From the NCBI GenBank assembly GCA_002946415.1, contig NJPS01000046.1, positions 496,001 to 560,000 on the forward strand: DNA of 64,000 bases, in the 5' to 3' direction. Position 1 is the stretch's first letter. Every line of letters starts with the position of its first letter. This DNA comes from Rutstroemia sp. NJR-2017a BVV2. Taxonomy: Eukaryota; Ascomycota; Leotiomycetes; Helotiales; Rutstroemiaceae. Below are positions 11,218-21,787 of this stretch, piece by piece. Made by a program: the position numbers and the translations under genes. The notes beneath the pieces were generated by a model. The model saw only the letters and a list, made by a program, of their open reading frames with translations, ran no database searches and was not told where the DNA came from.

Positions 11218-13705
11218 TTCACCGTTGATGTGCACAGAGGCGAGTGAGACGAGGAGAGTGTTTCAGCTAGAAGAAATTGACTGCAGAGAATTAGCAACTA
11301 ACCAAAATCTCAAGGTGTTTTGTGATTAGGGTGGCGCAATGGATATGGATCCGTCGATCTTGAACTGTGAAGGGGAGATATGTGGTACATACCATAGAAC
11401 TTTTGCAGGAAATCCAATGCCAATTGTTCCAACTAGTCGATCTTCCGGCTTTCTCACTGATCTTGGGTGTATGGTTACGGTTGGACCTGCGGCCACCAAA
11501 TAGAGGGGACGTCGAAGAGTGAATTAGGCTGGTTGGCAATCCCAAAATTGGAGCGCGATGAGAGCAAACCGGGTGACTGCGAATGTTCCAAGTTTATCGT
11601 TGGAGACGAGTATTGCCTTTCTGGTCGACCACCAAGAAGTATTAAGATAATAGATTTTGTAGGGGGGGTGTATATTCGACCTATGTCGGTGTTGATGTAG
11701 CCTCGTTCAGTTTCTAGTAGAGGAAATATATACGGCAGAGGAGTGCAATTTCAGTAAATTGCTCGTTTCAAACTTGATCTGGGCCCTTTGAGATTCAATT
11801 GAACTTTCCCTGAACCTCCATGCACCCAAGGCGACGATGATATTAGACACAAATTATACTACAACTCGTCAGGAAGAAAGACTCATGAGGTAAGAAGGCG
11901 AATAACATTGAATAACAAGGAAATAAACCAATCAAGCAATCGACCATCTACTGACCAATATATTACAGTAAGCTCTCAATGGCTCCAGAGTCTCGAACAG
12001 CTAAGGACCCAACAGCCAATTGCAAGTGTATTGGAGGTCGTACCCGCCGCCCGATTCTTAGCAAAACAATTGGATCACCGAGTACCTTTCAATGCTTCAA
12101 CAGAGAGGTCCGGACGAGCATTAAACATTTCGACTTTCTTTTCATAAGGTCCAAATGCACCTAAGACAGGATTGTTTGTACACGAAAGGCGGTGACCGAA
12201 GGGACTGCTTTGGAATCTCTAATACAAGTGTATGGATGGGGTAGATATATGAGCGTTGCAAGGGAGCTTCGTGTATTTTGCTTTGCAATGACTGAAACGC
12301 CAATTTTGGAATTCTGGGTGCGAAATGACAGCGCAAAAGGTATGCGCTCTGAACGCATCAATGGATAGACCAATGGTATGTATGTAGGGAGTTTGCTGCT
12401 CCCAATTGAAATGAGCGTAGTGTGAAGAGATAAAAGAAGACGCGCTCTTTAGTAATTGAACAGCATTGAAGAGAGGTTGTTTTGAGGACCCCAAACGCGA
12501 CCCTTTTTTTCGAAGTCAAAGGAACAGCAGCAGAGAAGAGAAGAGAAGAAATCCGCTCGAACTAGCAGCTAGCAAGCAATGTTAGACCCAGCATCAAGTA
12601 CAAATCGCAATCAAAATGCAACTCTCCGGTACGCATGGTACATGGCACATACGGATGCACTGTACATAGACCTGGAATTAGGAATCGTCTATCGCCTTGC
12701 CCGTCGTGCGTCTTGCGTGGTGCGCAGTGCAGAAGTGGAAGTGGAGTGGCAGTGGAAGCGGGCATTCGAGTGTGATGCATGAAAGCTACGATCTTTTCAT
12801 GCCGAACGCCTGTAGCTGCATATTTTGGCGTTGAATGGAGAGTGAAGCTGGACGATGCAAGCTACGTGGCAGCACAGAGGGGACCGAGGAAACAAGCGGG
12901 ACAAACGAACGAACAGAAACGAGCGAAACGAAGCCTTGTGCAGTTAGGAGCTCCAGGACAGTTTATGCCTTGATCCCTTCCCTTTGAACAAGTAGCTAAT
13001 CCTCTCTGTCACTTACTTTGTAAGTTGTTGCCACAAACTGGGATCAACCGGGTCTGTCCTAAGTGGGACTGTGCAGGAGTATTTCCGTACATCGCAGATT
13101 GATATTCGCCTGGGTATTTCGAGAGCTTCTTCTGCCTCCTTCTGGACTCCTTCCTTGTCTGCCCCCTTCCCCTTCTCCCTTCCCCTCCCCTTCGCCCAAT
13201 TCAAGGCTTCGACGGATCTTCTTCAGCGATTGCTTGCCGTACCACTATACCCTATGCACCGCGGGCGTTCCGCTCAATCCAAGTGCTAGGTACGGACCTA
13301 CCTTAGAACGACTTTCCTGCATAATTCATCATTTTGTCCGTTGGATATAAATATCGTTGAGATGGAAATTCTCCGACTGGCTGCAACGCTGGCGTTGGCA
13401 AAAGGAAGTACAAGTATTCGTGCGTGTGTAACCTGCACATAGCTTTACTTCATGGTCTTCACCGCTCTTACTGGACAATTAAGAGATTCCCACAAATACA
13501 ACCGACAAATCCATGACATCTCTTTGCAGCTACAGCTACTTAGTAGCTACAACTACCTCATAGCTCGAAGGTACGGAAGTACGACATCATTATTCCAGAG
13601 AGACCAAGTCTGCGTAAGTTAGCCATCATCCGTCCAACATTGCATATGTAACAAGTTTTCATAAAAACTTGTGCTAATCTTTATTCTAATGTCAACTCCC
13701 TAAGA
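11218..13705. other. Gene-poor region
   Basis: No open frame here shows a domain, a consistent intron pattern or coding-like composition. Minor features are a GA-rich run (AGAAGAGAAGAGAA) near 12533-12550 and a CT-rich run near 13140-13200. At least part should be the promoter of the 14-3-3-like gene. Confidence 0.4.
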
Positions 13706-14083
13706 TTGGTCCAGCCCCCGTTTTATTCCTACTGCGGTATATTACCCTCTTTTGGCTGCCCATTTCGGCCTTCACATATGCGGCCACCCTTCAATCAAAT
13801 TGAAAAGTTTCTGAAATCGGTGCGCAATCGACAAATCGAATTAGCGGTGAAGTTCCATCAAAATGAGCCAATCATATTACCCGAGTTTCAGGCTTGTGCT
13901 GGGGTCCAAAAAGAAGTTCTAGACAACTACTTCGACATGCTCTGGAATTCTACAATCTACAAGATCCCAGCGAAGAGGATTCAAAGGTTCCTCGACTTTA
14001 TGATATTCTCCCAGAAGGAAGAAATAGAGATCCAGCTGCTGGATCAGCATTCTTCTTCCGAGCCTTCCCCCCTTAGTTGTTGA
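13706..14083 (+). pseudogene. Possible decayed gene, two overlapping coding-like frames
   Basis: One frame reads 125 codons (MRPPFNQIEKFLKSVRNRQ through SSSEPSPLSC). A second, overlapping frame (13894-14076) contains a more protein-like stretch, EEDSKVPRLYDILPEG, then NRDPAAGSAFFFRAFPP, before a stop. The motif order vaguely recalls fungal HNH-nuclease-like hypotheticals, where an RDP.AGSA segment precedes the HNH region, but I cannot see an HNH motif here. The picture fits a frameshifted remnant in a gene-poor region. It could equally be chance. Confidence 0.25.
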
Positions 14084-14840
14084 TGAAGGAGTATGCCTCG
14101 CTTGAATTTTCGGAAGAAAGATACCTGTCAAGGCAAAGGGCTCACGTGATATTTATTCTCTTGCCTTTGCTCTGCCCTTCTGCTGCAAGACAGTGCCAAC
14201 AGTCATTCTCTAGGCAGAATTATCGCAATGAGTCACATCTTCATTTGCTCGTCGGCAAGCTGCCGTGTTCTTCATTTATATCCATATTCTATGCAGCCTC
14301 ATTTCTATGCACAGGACATACCGTCGAGGTTTGAACGTGTATCATTCTGTCTCTGTCCAATATCCTCCTGTCGCCCAGTTCCCCTGCAGAGTTTGTTTGT
14401 GCAACCAGCCGCCCTGTTTAGGAGCGCAGATCAGTGCAAACAAACAATCTCCCAGGTACCATGGGGTTTCTTCCAGCGACGAGGCTTATCCGTCGCATAT
14501 GATACTTGTCCTTCAGAAAAAGGCTCTGCACATGACGAGGCAATCTTTGCGATATACTACAACATATAGATGAGTGTTCGAAGCTGGAGCCTCGCTCAAC
14601 AGCTACTTCTACCATTTACACACTCTCGAGAGATTTTTCTGTTTCATTCTTCTCAAGCCGAGCCGAGCATAGTTAATTGCTTGCGTGTTTCCGAGTCTGA
14701 CCAAACCCCCTACTCATATCCGTGTTTCGGGCATCAGAGTCGTACCCCATAGTTTTACGGTTGCACCGCGTTGAAATCTCCAAGTGGAAGATGTGTCACT
14801 AGTAGGATTATCTGCCCCTACATGCCCAGAATTACGCTGA

Positions 14841-15116
14841 ATTGAATGTAGCTATCAACATCGATATGACTGCGCACACGTCACGAAAGTGCTAGCCAAG
14901 TACTGCGAGACCGGAGGTTACAAACAAACACCATGCGGCAATATGTCTATCTGGCAAAGCATCAAGATAGGTGAGGATTGTGAGGATTGTATCTTACGTG
15001 CAGGAGGTTATGAACGTGCTGCAGATGTATATATGGCGAACAATGCGGTCAAGGATCAGATTAGAGCGAGGAGAGTCATGAGCGAAAGGAGCAGAGCATC
15101 TCAAAAGGGGAAATAG
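14841..15116 (+). pseudogene. Small Cys-rich protein remnant without start codon
   Basis: A 91-codon open stretch begins after a TGA at 14838 and has no ATG before the Cys-rich core. It reads CSYQHRYDCAHVTKVLAKYC, then PCGN, CEDC and a basic C-terminal tail (RARRVMSERSRASQ). The pattern Y-x-C-[GA]-H plus spaced CxxC pairs recalls a common class of small uncharacterised fungal proteins that begin MC..., so the original ATG may be mutated or lie in an unseen upstream exon. Function unknown. Confidence 0.3.
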
Positions 15117-15875
15117 ACATTGGGATATGGAGAGGATGAGTGTGGTTGAGCTTCAGGATGCTGTTCTGACTCCAAATCTTGTTGGCCATAGAGCGGGAAG
15201 ACTTCAGAGAGATACTATCCAGTTATTCTAAATTTATTACATTTAACCCGAGAACAAGTAAAAGCTTGGCAAATTGAAGTAGAGGAGCTTTAGGTTTCTA
15301 CTCTATGACAAATATATGTAAGTATAGTATTAGCCTTAAGAGGTCACTGAATATACCGGCATGCATGTCCAGAAAAGACGATATACTAAACCCGAAAAAA
15401 TATTAACGAAACTTCTACTTGAGGCAAATCCTCGAAATGCTTTAAAAATCCGAATTAATTTTGAATACCGAGGTTTCAATGACCAAGAACTATAGACTTT
15501 TTAAAAACTAGATTGAAACAAATATCTTAAATATATGTTTTATTGTGAAGTTGTAAATAGGAGAAGAACCTTTATTCTGTTGTCGCTTTCGGACGTCGCG
15601 TGACCATCATGGAGTAAGTATCTCATAGTCCAACACCGCACCTAAAATACAAACGAAGGAAACAGAAGACATGGACAACTAAAGGGCTTCAGCACGAAAG
15701 GCTTGGAAAGTCACGCCTGATATATTTCAGCAAAGTGACTCACTAGCACGGAATTTTCTGTGGCCATATGAACCGGCCGGTGTAGGTAATCACTCCAGCT
15801 GCCTACAGCAATCCAGGTGATAAATTCTCCCTTCTTGCCACCATCCCGGATTCAAGAACTTATTCCAAAGTCGCG
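15117..15875. other. AT-rich intergenic pocket
   Basis: About 15220-15570 is visibly more A/T-rich than its surroundings, with runs such as CTTTTTAAAAAC and ATATTTTAT-like segments, and has no coding signature. It may be a small degraded repeat. The promoter of the F-box gene follows. Confidence 0.4.
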
Positions 15876-17207
15876 ATGTCTTTCGAGTCCCTTTCCAACG
15901 AGATCATCATTAAGATCATCGAGTATCTTCTTCATGATGAGGACTTACTTTCTTTCGGCAAGACTTGCCGTCTTCTCAACACCCTCTCCACTCCATACCT
16001 ATATTCATCAATTGGACAACAAGACTTTGAATGGTGCAAATTGTTCTTACGTACGATTTCAGCCCGTCCAGATCTCGCCGCAATGGTAGAGACTTACACT
16101 GGAGATGAGAAGAACTACGAAAGTAGAGCACTCGGAGCGGTGGAATATGGAGATTTCCCCGAACAATCCATCGCTGTCATGAGAAAAGCGATTACGGAGG
16201 TCAGCAGAAGCGAAGAACACGCTGATACATGGGAAAGTCTATTGTTTTACAATCCCCCCATGTTTGACCAGTTCACAGCAATGATAATTGCTCTTCTTCC
16301 CAATCTACAAGAGCTACATATGCAAACGTATGGGTATGAGATGTATTACTCGTGCATCGAACAAGTGCTAGATCATGCCACCAATCTCCAGAAGGATATA
16401 TCGTTTTCATCAGATGCACCATCACCACACTCTTTATCCCAGTTACGATTCACGTCAGTTCGATATTGGGACAGAGCGAATGGAACGTCCCTTAGCTATG
16501 TTATACCATTCTTTCGAATTCCATCTGTCAGAAAATTCATTGGCCACGCCATTACGAACGGTGGCCCGAACCCGCCGTCCAGCTCACAGGTGGAGGAACT
16601 AGACTTCTTCGATTCTTTTTTCAATCCCTACACATTGATCTATGTCCTAGAAAACTGTCCATGTCTTCGGAAATTCACCTACGATGATAGTGAGGCCCAT
16701 GTGGACCCACAGGCTTTCCGTCCATCAGCGCTACGAAAAGGACTAGAGGCCTGCAGGGAGAATTTGGAGAAAATCTACATTACCGCAAGAGAGACTAACT
16801 ACTCGAGCGAGTACATCGACAACGCGACATTCGAGGATCCTACCTCATTAGCAGATTTTCCCAAATTACGTCGAATTGATGTCAGTGCATTCGTTTTAAT
16901 TGGGCCTAAAAAGGACAATGCGGGCACAAACGACGACGGTGATGAAGGGGGTGTCGATACGAATGCTTTCCTGCAACGTATTCCTCGAAGCCTCAAGGCG
17001 CTGAAATTGACCGACTGCGGTAATAGAACGGTTTGGCCCTGCGTGAGGGAGCTGGTCAGACGGAAGGAGGAGGTTGCGCCGGATCTGAAGTTTGTCAGGT
17101 TGGAGTATGGATATAATAGAGCTAATGGACCAAAGGGGACTGGAGATGCATGGATCGAGGAGTGTCGGATGGCTGGAGTCAAGCTGTTTCTCCAACCTGA
17201 TCTCTGA
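15876..17207 (+). CDS. F-box protein
   Basis: Intronless, 443 aa. The N-terminus SFESLSNEIIIKIIEYLLHDEDLLSFGKTCRLLN-type segment (about residues 2-40) is a typical F-box (L..E....I...L...DL.....C..L). Irregular leucine-rich segments follow (LLPNLQELHMQ, LENCPCLRKFTYDD, LADFPKLRRIDVSAF, IPRSLKALKLTDC). This is the usual build of fungal F-box/LRR adaptors, which bind Skp1 through the F-box in an SCF ubiquitin ligase and recruit substrates through the C-terminal part. The substrate is unknown. The start is the only sensible one because the F-box begins at residue 2. Confidence 0.85.
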   Translation: MSFESLSNEIIIKIIEYLLHDEDLLSFGKTCRLLNTLSTPYLYSSIGQQDFEWCKLFLRTISARPDLAAMVETYTGDEKNYESRALGAVEYGDFPEQSIAVMRKAITEVSRSEEHADTWESLLFYNPPMFDQFTAMIIALLPNLQELHMQTYGYEMYYSCIEQVLDHATNLQKDISFSSDAPSPHSLSQLRFTSVRYWDRANGTSLSYVIPFFRIPSVRKFIGHAITNGGPNPPSSSQVEELDFFDSFFNPYTLIYVLENCPCLRKFTYDDSEAHVDPQAFRPSALRKGLEACRENLEKIYITARETNYSSEYIDNATFEDPTSLADFPKLRRIDVSAFVLIGPKKDNAGTNDDGDEGGVDTNAFLQRIPRSLKALKLTDCGNRTVWPCVRELVRRKEEVAPDLKFVRLEYGYNRANGPKGTGDAWIEECRMAGVKLFLQPDL

Positions 17208-17878
17208 GCAAGCTAGAGAGCTGGGGCAATGGAAAGATTATATAAGTTTAGATATCTTAGACAATAAATACACTGCAATATCTCAAAATTTCCAATATGT
17301 TCATTTAACAACAGTAGTCAGTACAATGTAACATTCCAAGTTGGGCTGCTTTTCAGCGCTGGAGAAGCGCATATAAGAACCAACCTGTGTAGCTACGGGG
17401 CAGCAAAACACACGTGGAGAATATCGATACCACTAGGAGAGTCTTGCATCCTCTTCATCTGAATTGAGAGATGTTGTGAGAGCATCCTCAGGTATTCACC
17501 ACCTTCATAGGTCACGATCTCGTGATCTCGACCCCTCAAATGCGGCGCATCATAACTTCATCTTCCTCCTGCCCAAATTCTACTGGGATCGTGTGTATCT
17601 TCTCCTTGAATCGTAGGCACGCATATTCCTGAACCATACCTATACTCCCCCCGACTCGCGAATCGACGTGTATAAAATTTTGTGCCCCGAATAGAACTTC
17701 GCTGCCTACCGGTCTGATCTAGCATCCTCCCCTAGAGCGTCTCCAAACACACGCAATTGCTTCGATCCGAGAACTCCTCACTCTTCAACGACCCGGCATG
17801 TGTCTACCTTCTGGCACTTTCCCAATGCCCCAGTACAACCCCAACGTGCATTAACGATATCCCGGCATCTCCCCATCC
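17208..17878. other. Intergenic region between convergent genes
   Basis: 3' flanks of the F-box gene (+) and POP8 (-). The strand opposite to the POP8 3' end is pyrimidine-rich, which produces long but meaningless open frames on the + strand. Confidence 0.5.
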
Positions 17879-18337
17879 TCAGTCCCAAACCCCCTCACAC
17901 CTCTCCCTCCCCACCAACCCTCCCAACCAATTCCCCCTCCCCACAACCCTCCACCCCATCTCCCCCTCCGTCTCCCCTCCAACCGCCCTCACCCATCCTC
18001 CCACCGCCGCTACAACCGCACTCCCATCCTCCCTCATCGTCCTAACCCACACATCCCTGCCTTCCGTCTTCAGTATATCGATTGGAATAGCTGAGCCAGT
18101 TAGACCGAGAAATTGCGTTAAGGCGGAAGTTAGGTATGATTTTGCGGTCAATTCGTCGAGTTTGGTTTTCTGTGCAGAGGAAGAAGTGGTAATGAGTCGC
18201 AGGTGGAGGTACGTGTAGGGGGGCTTGCTGATGGTTAAGGTGTGTTGTTCGAGACCTTTGTCTGCGGAGGCTTTGTGTTTATGTTTTGAAAGGGCGGGGA
18301 CTTCGGTCATGGGTATATCGATCTGTCCTTCTGCCAT
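17879..18337 (-). CDS. POP8: Ribonuclease P/MRP subunit Pop8 (Rpp14-like)
   Basis: Intronless, 152 aa starting at MAEGQIDIP. The core PPYTYLHLRLIT, then LTAKSYLTSALTQFLGLTGSAIPIDIL, then VWVRT and a closing V/G-rich segment, matches the short Pop8/Rpp14 fold. This subunit pairs with Pop6/Pop7-type proteins in RNase P (tRNA 5' processing) and RNase MRP (rRNA processing) in the nucleus/nucleolus. An ATG 31 codons upstream is open but would run into the shared promoter; I prefer the downstream start, which lies just before the conserved part. The gene is divergent from SPT4. Confidence 0.75.
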   Translation of the reverse strand: MAEGQIDIPMTEVPALSKHKHKASADKGLEQHTLTISKPPYTYLHLRLITTSSSAQKTKLDELTAKSYLTSALTQFLGLTGSAIPIDILKTEGRDVWVRTMREDGSAVVAAVGGWVRAVGGETEGEMGWRVVGRGNWLGGLVGRERCEGVWD

Positions 18338-18613
18338 TGTGAAAACATGCGATTTATATTCCCCTTCCCGAAGAGATATCAAGTTCCTAGATAACTTGCC
18401 AAGAGGAGAGTCTCCCAAAGCAACGCGCAAACAAACCTTTCAGCCGCGCCAACTTTTTAATGGATCCTTGGTCCAAGCGTCTTCAGCCTTGCGACAAGTG
18501 TGCCGAGCCCGAGCTTCGCTTTCGAGATATTTATATTTCTTTGATACCTTTCTCTTTCTTCACAGAAACCTTTCCCGTCTTCGATTCATTTCTCTATACA
18601 AACGCACCCAAAA
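18338..18613. promoter_or_regulatory. Shared POP8/SPT4 divergent promoter
   Basis: Only 276 bp separate the start codons of two divergently transcribed housekeeping genes (RNase P/MRP subunit and transcription elongation factor), so the region must serve both. A CT-rich run just upstream of SPT4 (about 18535-18590) is typical of fungal core promoters. Confidence 0.6.
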
Positions 18614-19164
18614 ATGACAGAGAATTTCGTACCGCCGAATCAGCAGCGCAATCTGCGCGCTTGCATGGTTTGCTCGATCGTCATGACACACAACGTACGT
18701 CTTCCAACGCCCCAGCCTCTTGCCTGTACCTGATCTCCCTTTGCATTACCATTCTCCACGTAAACAAAGTGAACTAACACCTTACTCCTTCTCTTCAGCG
18801 TTTCCTCAAAGAAGGATGTCCCAACTGCGAAGACTTCCTGCATCTGCAAGGCAGTAACGATACCGTCGTGGACTGCACGTCGCAAGTATTCGAAGGACTG
18901 ATCACGCTCTCGGATCCGAGCAAATCGTGGGTTGCGAAGTGGCAGCGCTTAGATGGCTATGTGAGGGGTGTCTATGCGACGAAGGTGAGCGGGGTGTTGC
19001 CGGATGATATTATTGCGACGATGGAGGATGAGGCGAGGGTCAAATATATTCCGTGAGTCTTTCTTATTGCTTTCTTAAGTTTGGGGGTTGTGAAGGAACA
19101 AGGGGAACTTGTGCTAATAGATGGGTGATTTAGGAGGGATGGAAGTGCGACGGAAGCGGATTAA
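18614..19164 (+). CDS. SPT4: Transcription elongation factor Spt4
   Basis: Three exons (18614-18694, 18799-19052, 19134-19164) give 121 aa. The zinc site is CMVC near residue 18 and CPNC near residue 34, split by the first intron; this four-Cys finger is the hallmark of Spt4. The rest ([38 protein letters not shown]) matches the Spt5 NGN-binding face of the family. With Spt5 it forms DSIF, which promotes elongation by RNA polymerase II. The last exon encodes only RDGSATEAD after the shared Pro codon. The length is typical. Confidence 0.96.
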
Positions 19165-20050
19165 TCGATTGACTGATCGAAGAGAATGGATTGATTGTGA
19201 GGTGAGGACATTTTTCTTTCCCAGTTTGCGCCGGAGATGGGATGAGAAGTTTATATGATGTTTTGCAACTTAAAAAGTATTTGCTACTTCAGAGCTTGGG
19301 AGACCATGCCATGAGACAACTAACACCATTGCCCTGATATTTAACTTCTCATGCCTTGCTTTCAATCATATTCAGCAACATTTGGAAAGAAAATGAGCTA
19401 ACTTGTTCAAAGGGTTAAGCCATGGGATACTTCGATGGATGTTGGGCCGGGGATATGGAGTCACAGTCATATGGGAACGGCGAAGGAGTTACTTGGAGTT
19501 TCCACGACGAAAAACCATCGTCTTTTGTGATTTGTATAATGCAAATGGTATCATCTACAACCCTATTGTGACCCGTCCTTGTGAAAATTGTCCCGACCAA
19601 ACTCCCGCGCGATGTGATGTTTTCGTGATAAATGATCGAACCGTAATCCAAACCACAGCAGTTTGCTTAACACATCTATCTTATCCTCTTGTTCCGAAAT
19701 CAACAATAAGACCAGGTCCCAAGGAGCACCTAATTCCCCGTTTGTCTTCTTCCTTCATGCATGCTACCACGCTTCATCCTATCGACTTTCGTCCCATCAT
19801 TCCCCCGCGTTCTAGTCTCGCTTAAACCACTCTGAATCGCAATTCTCGTTTGTTGCATATCTTAGCATACCGGGAGCAATTCCTACCCAAAATCACGTGC
19901 TGTATACAAGTTTTCAAGGAAGCAAGTTTAGGTAGGCAGCAGGAGTCTCGCATTCCCCAGGTAGAGAGATGTGCAACACAACACCGGTTTGCCGACCAGC
20001 CCTAGGTGATCAAGCTCCAGACTTTTCCCTGGCTGCTCGCATAGTGATGC
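19165..20050. other. Intergenic region between convergent genes
   Basis: A 140-codon open frame at 19403-19825 has no domain, odd composition and no homologue I recognise, so I leave it out. The rest is 3' UTR sequence of SPT4 and KIN17. Confidence 0.45.
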
Positions 20051-21182
20051 TTAGAATCGTTGTCGTTTCTGAGAAGGTCCTCCATGTGATTGTTCCCTGG
20101 ATCTCTTCCTCTCAATTTCTTCTTTCATGATCCGTTCTGCTTCACTCATCTTCTTCGGCTGCTCGATGACTGCGGCTTTCTTGCCTCCCAGAGCATTCTT
20201 CTTCGCAGCCGCAAACACGTTCTTCGGTTTGCCTGGAGCCATCTTCATAGATATCTTCGCGGGAGCGGGAGCAGGCTCCGGCGCCGGAGACTTCTTAGGT
20301 TCCGCCTGATCATCCTTCGGTCCCTCCGAAGCTTTTGGTGTGTCGCTTCCTATGTCCAGAGACGGCACATCTTTGTTTTCCCCTGTAGCATCTCCTTTAC
20401 CCTCATCTGCCAGCTCTGCCTTCGGCGCAGCAGCCTTAGCACCAAAACTCAACTTGATCTTCTCCCCCTCCGCCCTCTTAAGCTCCCTTTCCTGTTCGTC
20501 CATCTCCGACTCTCCCCTCGCCTCTGCATCCAACTGCGCCTTTCGCACCTGCTCTCTAATCAACATTTGCTCTCTCTCCTCATCCCCCTTATCCTGTCTC
20601 TCCTTCTTGCGTATCGCATCCTGTCTTCTCAGCGCCTCAGGCGAGTTGTCGATCCACGCCACCTGGATCCCTTTATCTGTCTCCTCGACCCTACACAAAC
20701 TTTCCCTTCCCAGAAACTTTGCGAATTCCGTTAACGAGGGCCATTTCGTCGAGTTCATGTGGACATGTTCTTTATTCGCGATATACTCTTGGTAGAAGTG
20801 GTTGAGATTGACTTGCTTTTCGCCGTGCGAGGTTCGTAGGAGTTGTAGGAAATCTTTCTGGAATTGGTTGCTGTAGTCGTTGATGTATTTTTTGGGGTCT
20901 TCGCCCACAAGGAGCATCTGCCGGACGTGCGATTCGGATTGTGTGTGCCTGATGTGCATTAGCAGAGAACAAAGAGATCAAGAGGATATGAAGCTTACAT
21001 TTTGAAGCCATTCTCGTCGCGCATCTGTCGTTCGCATACCTAAGTTGCGGTGGTTAGGAAATGGTATGCTAAATTCTAACGGAGTAAAGACTTACTTGAC
21101 AGTACCATCGCAATCGCTGAAGCCCCTTGGACTTGAGCTTGTTGTTTAAAAACTTCGTTGATCCTACTTCTGCTTTCGGCAT
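20051..21182 (-). CDS. Kin17-like DNA/RNA-binding zinc-finger protein
   Basis: Three exons on the minus strand (21096-21182, 20999-21039, 20051-20948) give 341 aa. The N-terminus MPKAEVGSTKFLNNKLKSKG and the C2H2 finger (CQVC, then HTQSESH; C-x2-C-x12-H-x5-H) are diagnostic, and the finger is assembled across both introns. A Kin17 winged-helix domain follows (KYINDYSNQFQKDFLQLLR through GIQVAWIDNSPEALRRQ, about residues 53-160). The remainder is a charged Lys/Glu/Ala-rich region ending in a basic KRQRF-type tail, a likely nuclear signal. The family acts in DNA replication/repair and pre-mRNA binding. The KOW domain of animal Kin17 is absent, as is usual in fungi (yeast Rts2). Confidence 0.93.
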
Positions 21183-21787
21183 CTTTGCTGATTTTGAGGT
21201 TGTGAAGTGGTAGAGTATAGTTGTAGATGGGAGTATTAAAATGCGCCGCCATCATGGCGAATCGACAATCAGCATGGTCAGTGCGTCACACTATCTCGCA
21301 CTAACGCCCCCTCGCCTCCCCTCGCCTCCCCTCGCTTTAGGGACACTAGATTCATACTCATACTCTAACTTCAAAAAATAGCAATACCTACATACGCTTC
21401 AAAATATATTGAGCTCGTTCGGTAATTAAACACACCAGGTTTTACCTGACTGACCTCAAGGCTAGAAAGGAGACGCAAGACGAATCTATCAAAATCACAT
21501 TCAGGGTCTTCATCTGGTAGGTGAATTTGCCTATCCAATGACGCATCTTTTATGCTCTACCTAAGCTAATAGAACTCACAGTTCAATACGAAGTCAATTA
21601 GATAACATTCCTTATTTTAACAAGTGATGGAATAAGTTCATCGCCCATTCTATTCTATCTACGCCAACCAGTGTGTCGCTGAGATCCCCATTTTATGTAA
21701 CCTTCGTTCGTTCTACCCATCTCATTGAGTCCTTCCAAATAAACCATACCTCCACATTTACCATTAATCATATATTCCATTTCACTT
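21183..21787. other. Intergenic region with short tandem repeat
   Basis: A 10-bp unit (CTCGCCTCCC) is repeated a little over two times at about 21307-21335, upstream of KIN17. Otherwise this is promoter sequence of KIN17 and 3' sequence of the permease. Confidence 0.5.
21307..21335 (+). repeat. 10-bp tandem repeat
   Basis: CTCGCCTCCC is repeated back to back with a partial third copy, upstream of the KIN17 gene. Possibly a minisatellite seed. No function is inferred. Confidence 0.7.

Noticed and set aside
17757..18218. 153-codon + strand frame
   Set aside because: Antisense of POP8; the Pro/Ser/Thr-rich product is explained by the coding bias on the other strand.
19403..19825. 140-codon open frame on the + strand
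   Set aside because: No domain, no plausible start context, composition unlike neighbouring proteins, and it lies between convergent genes.
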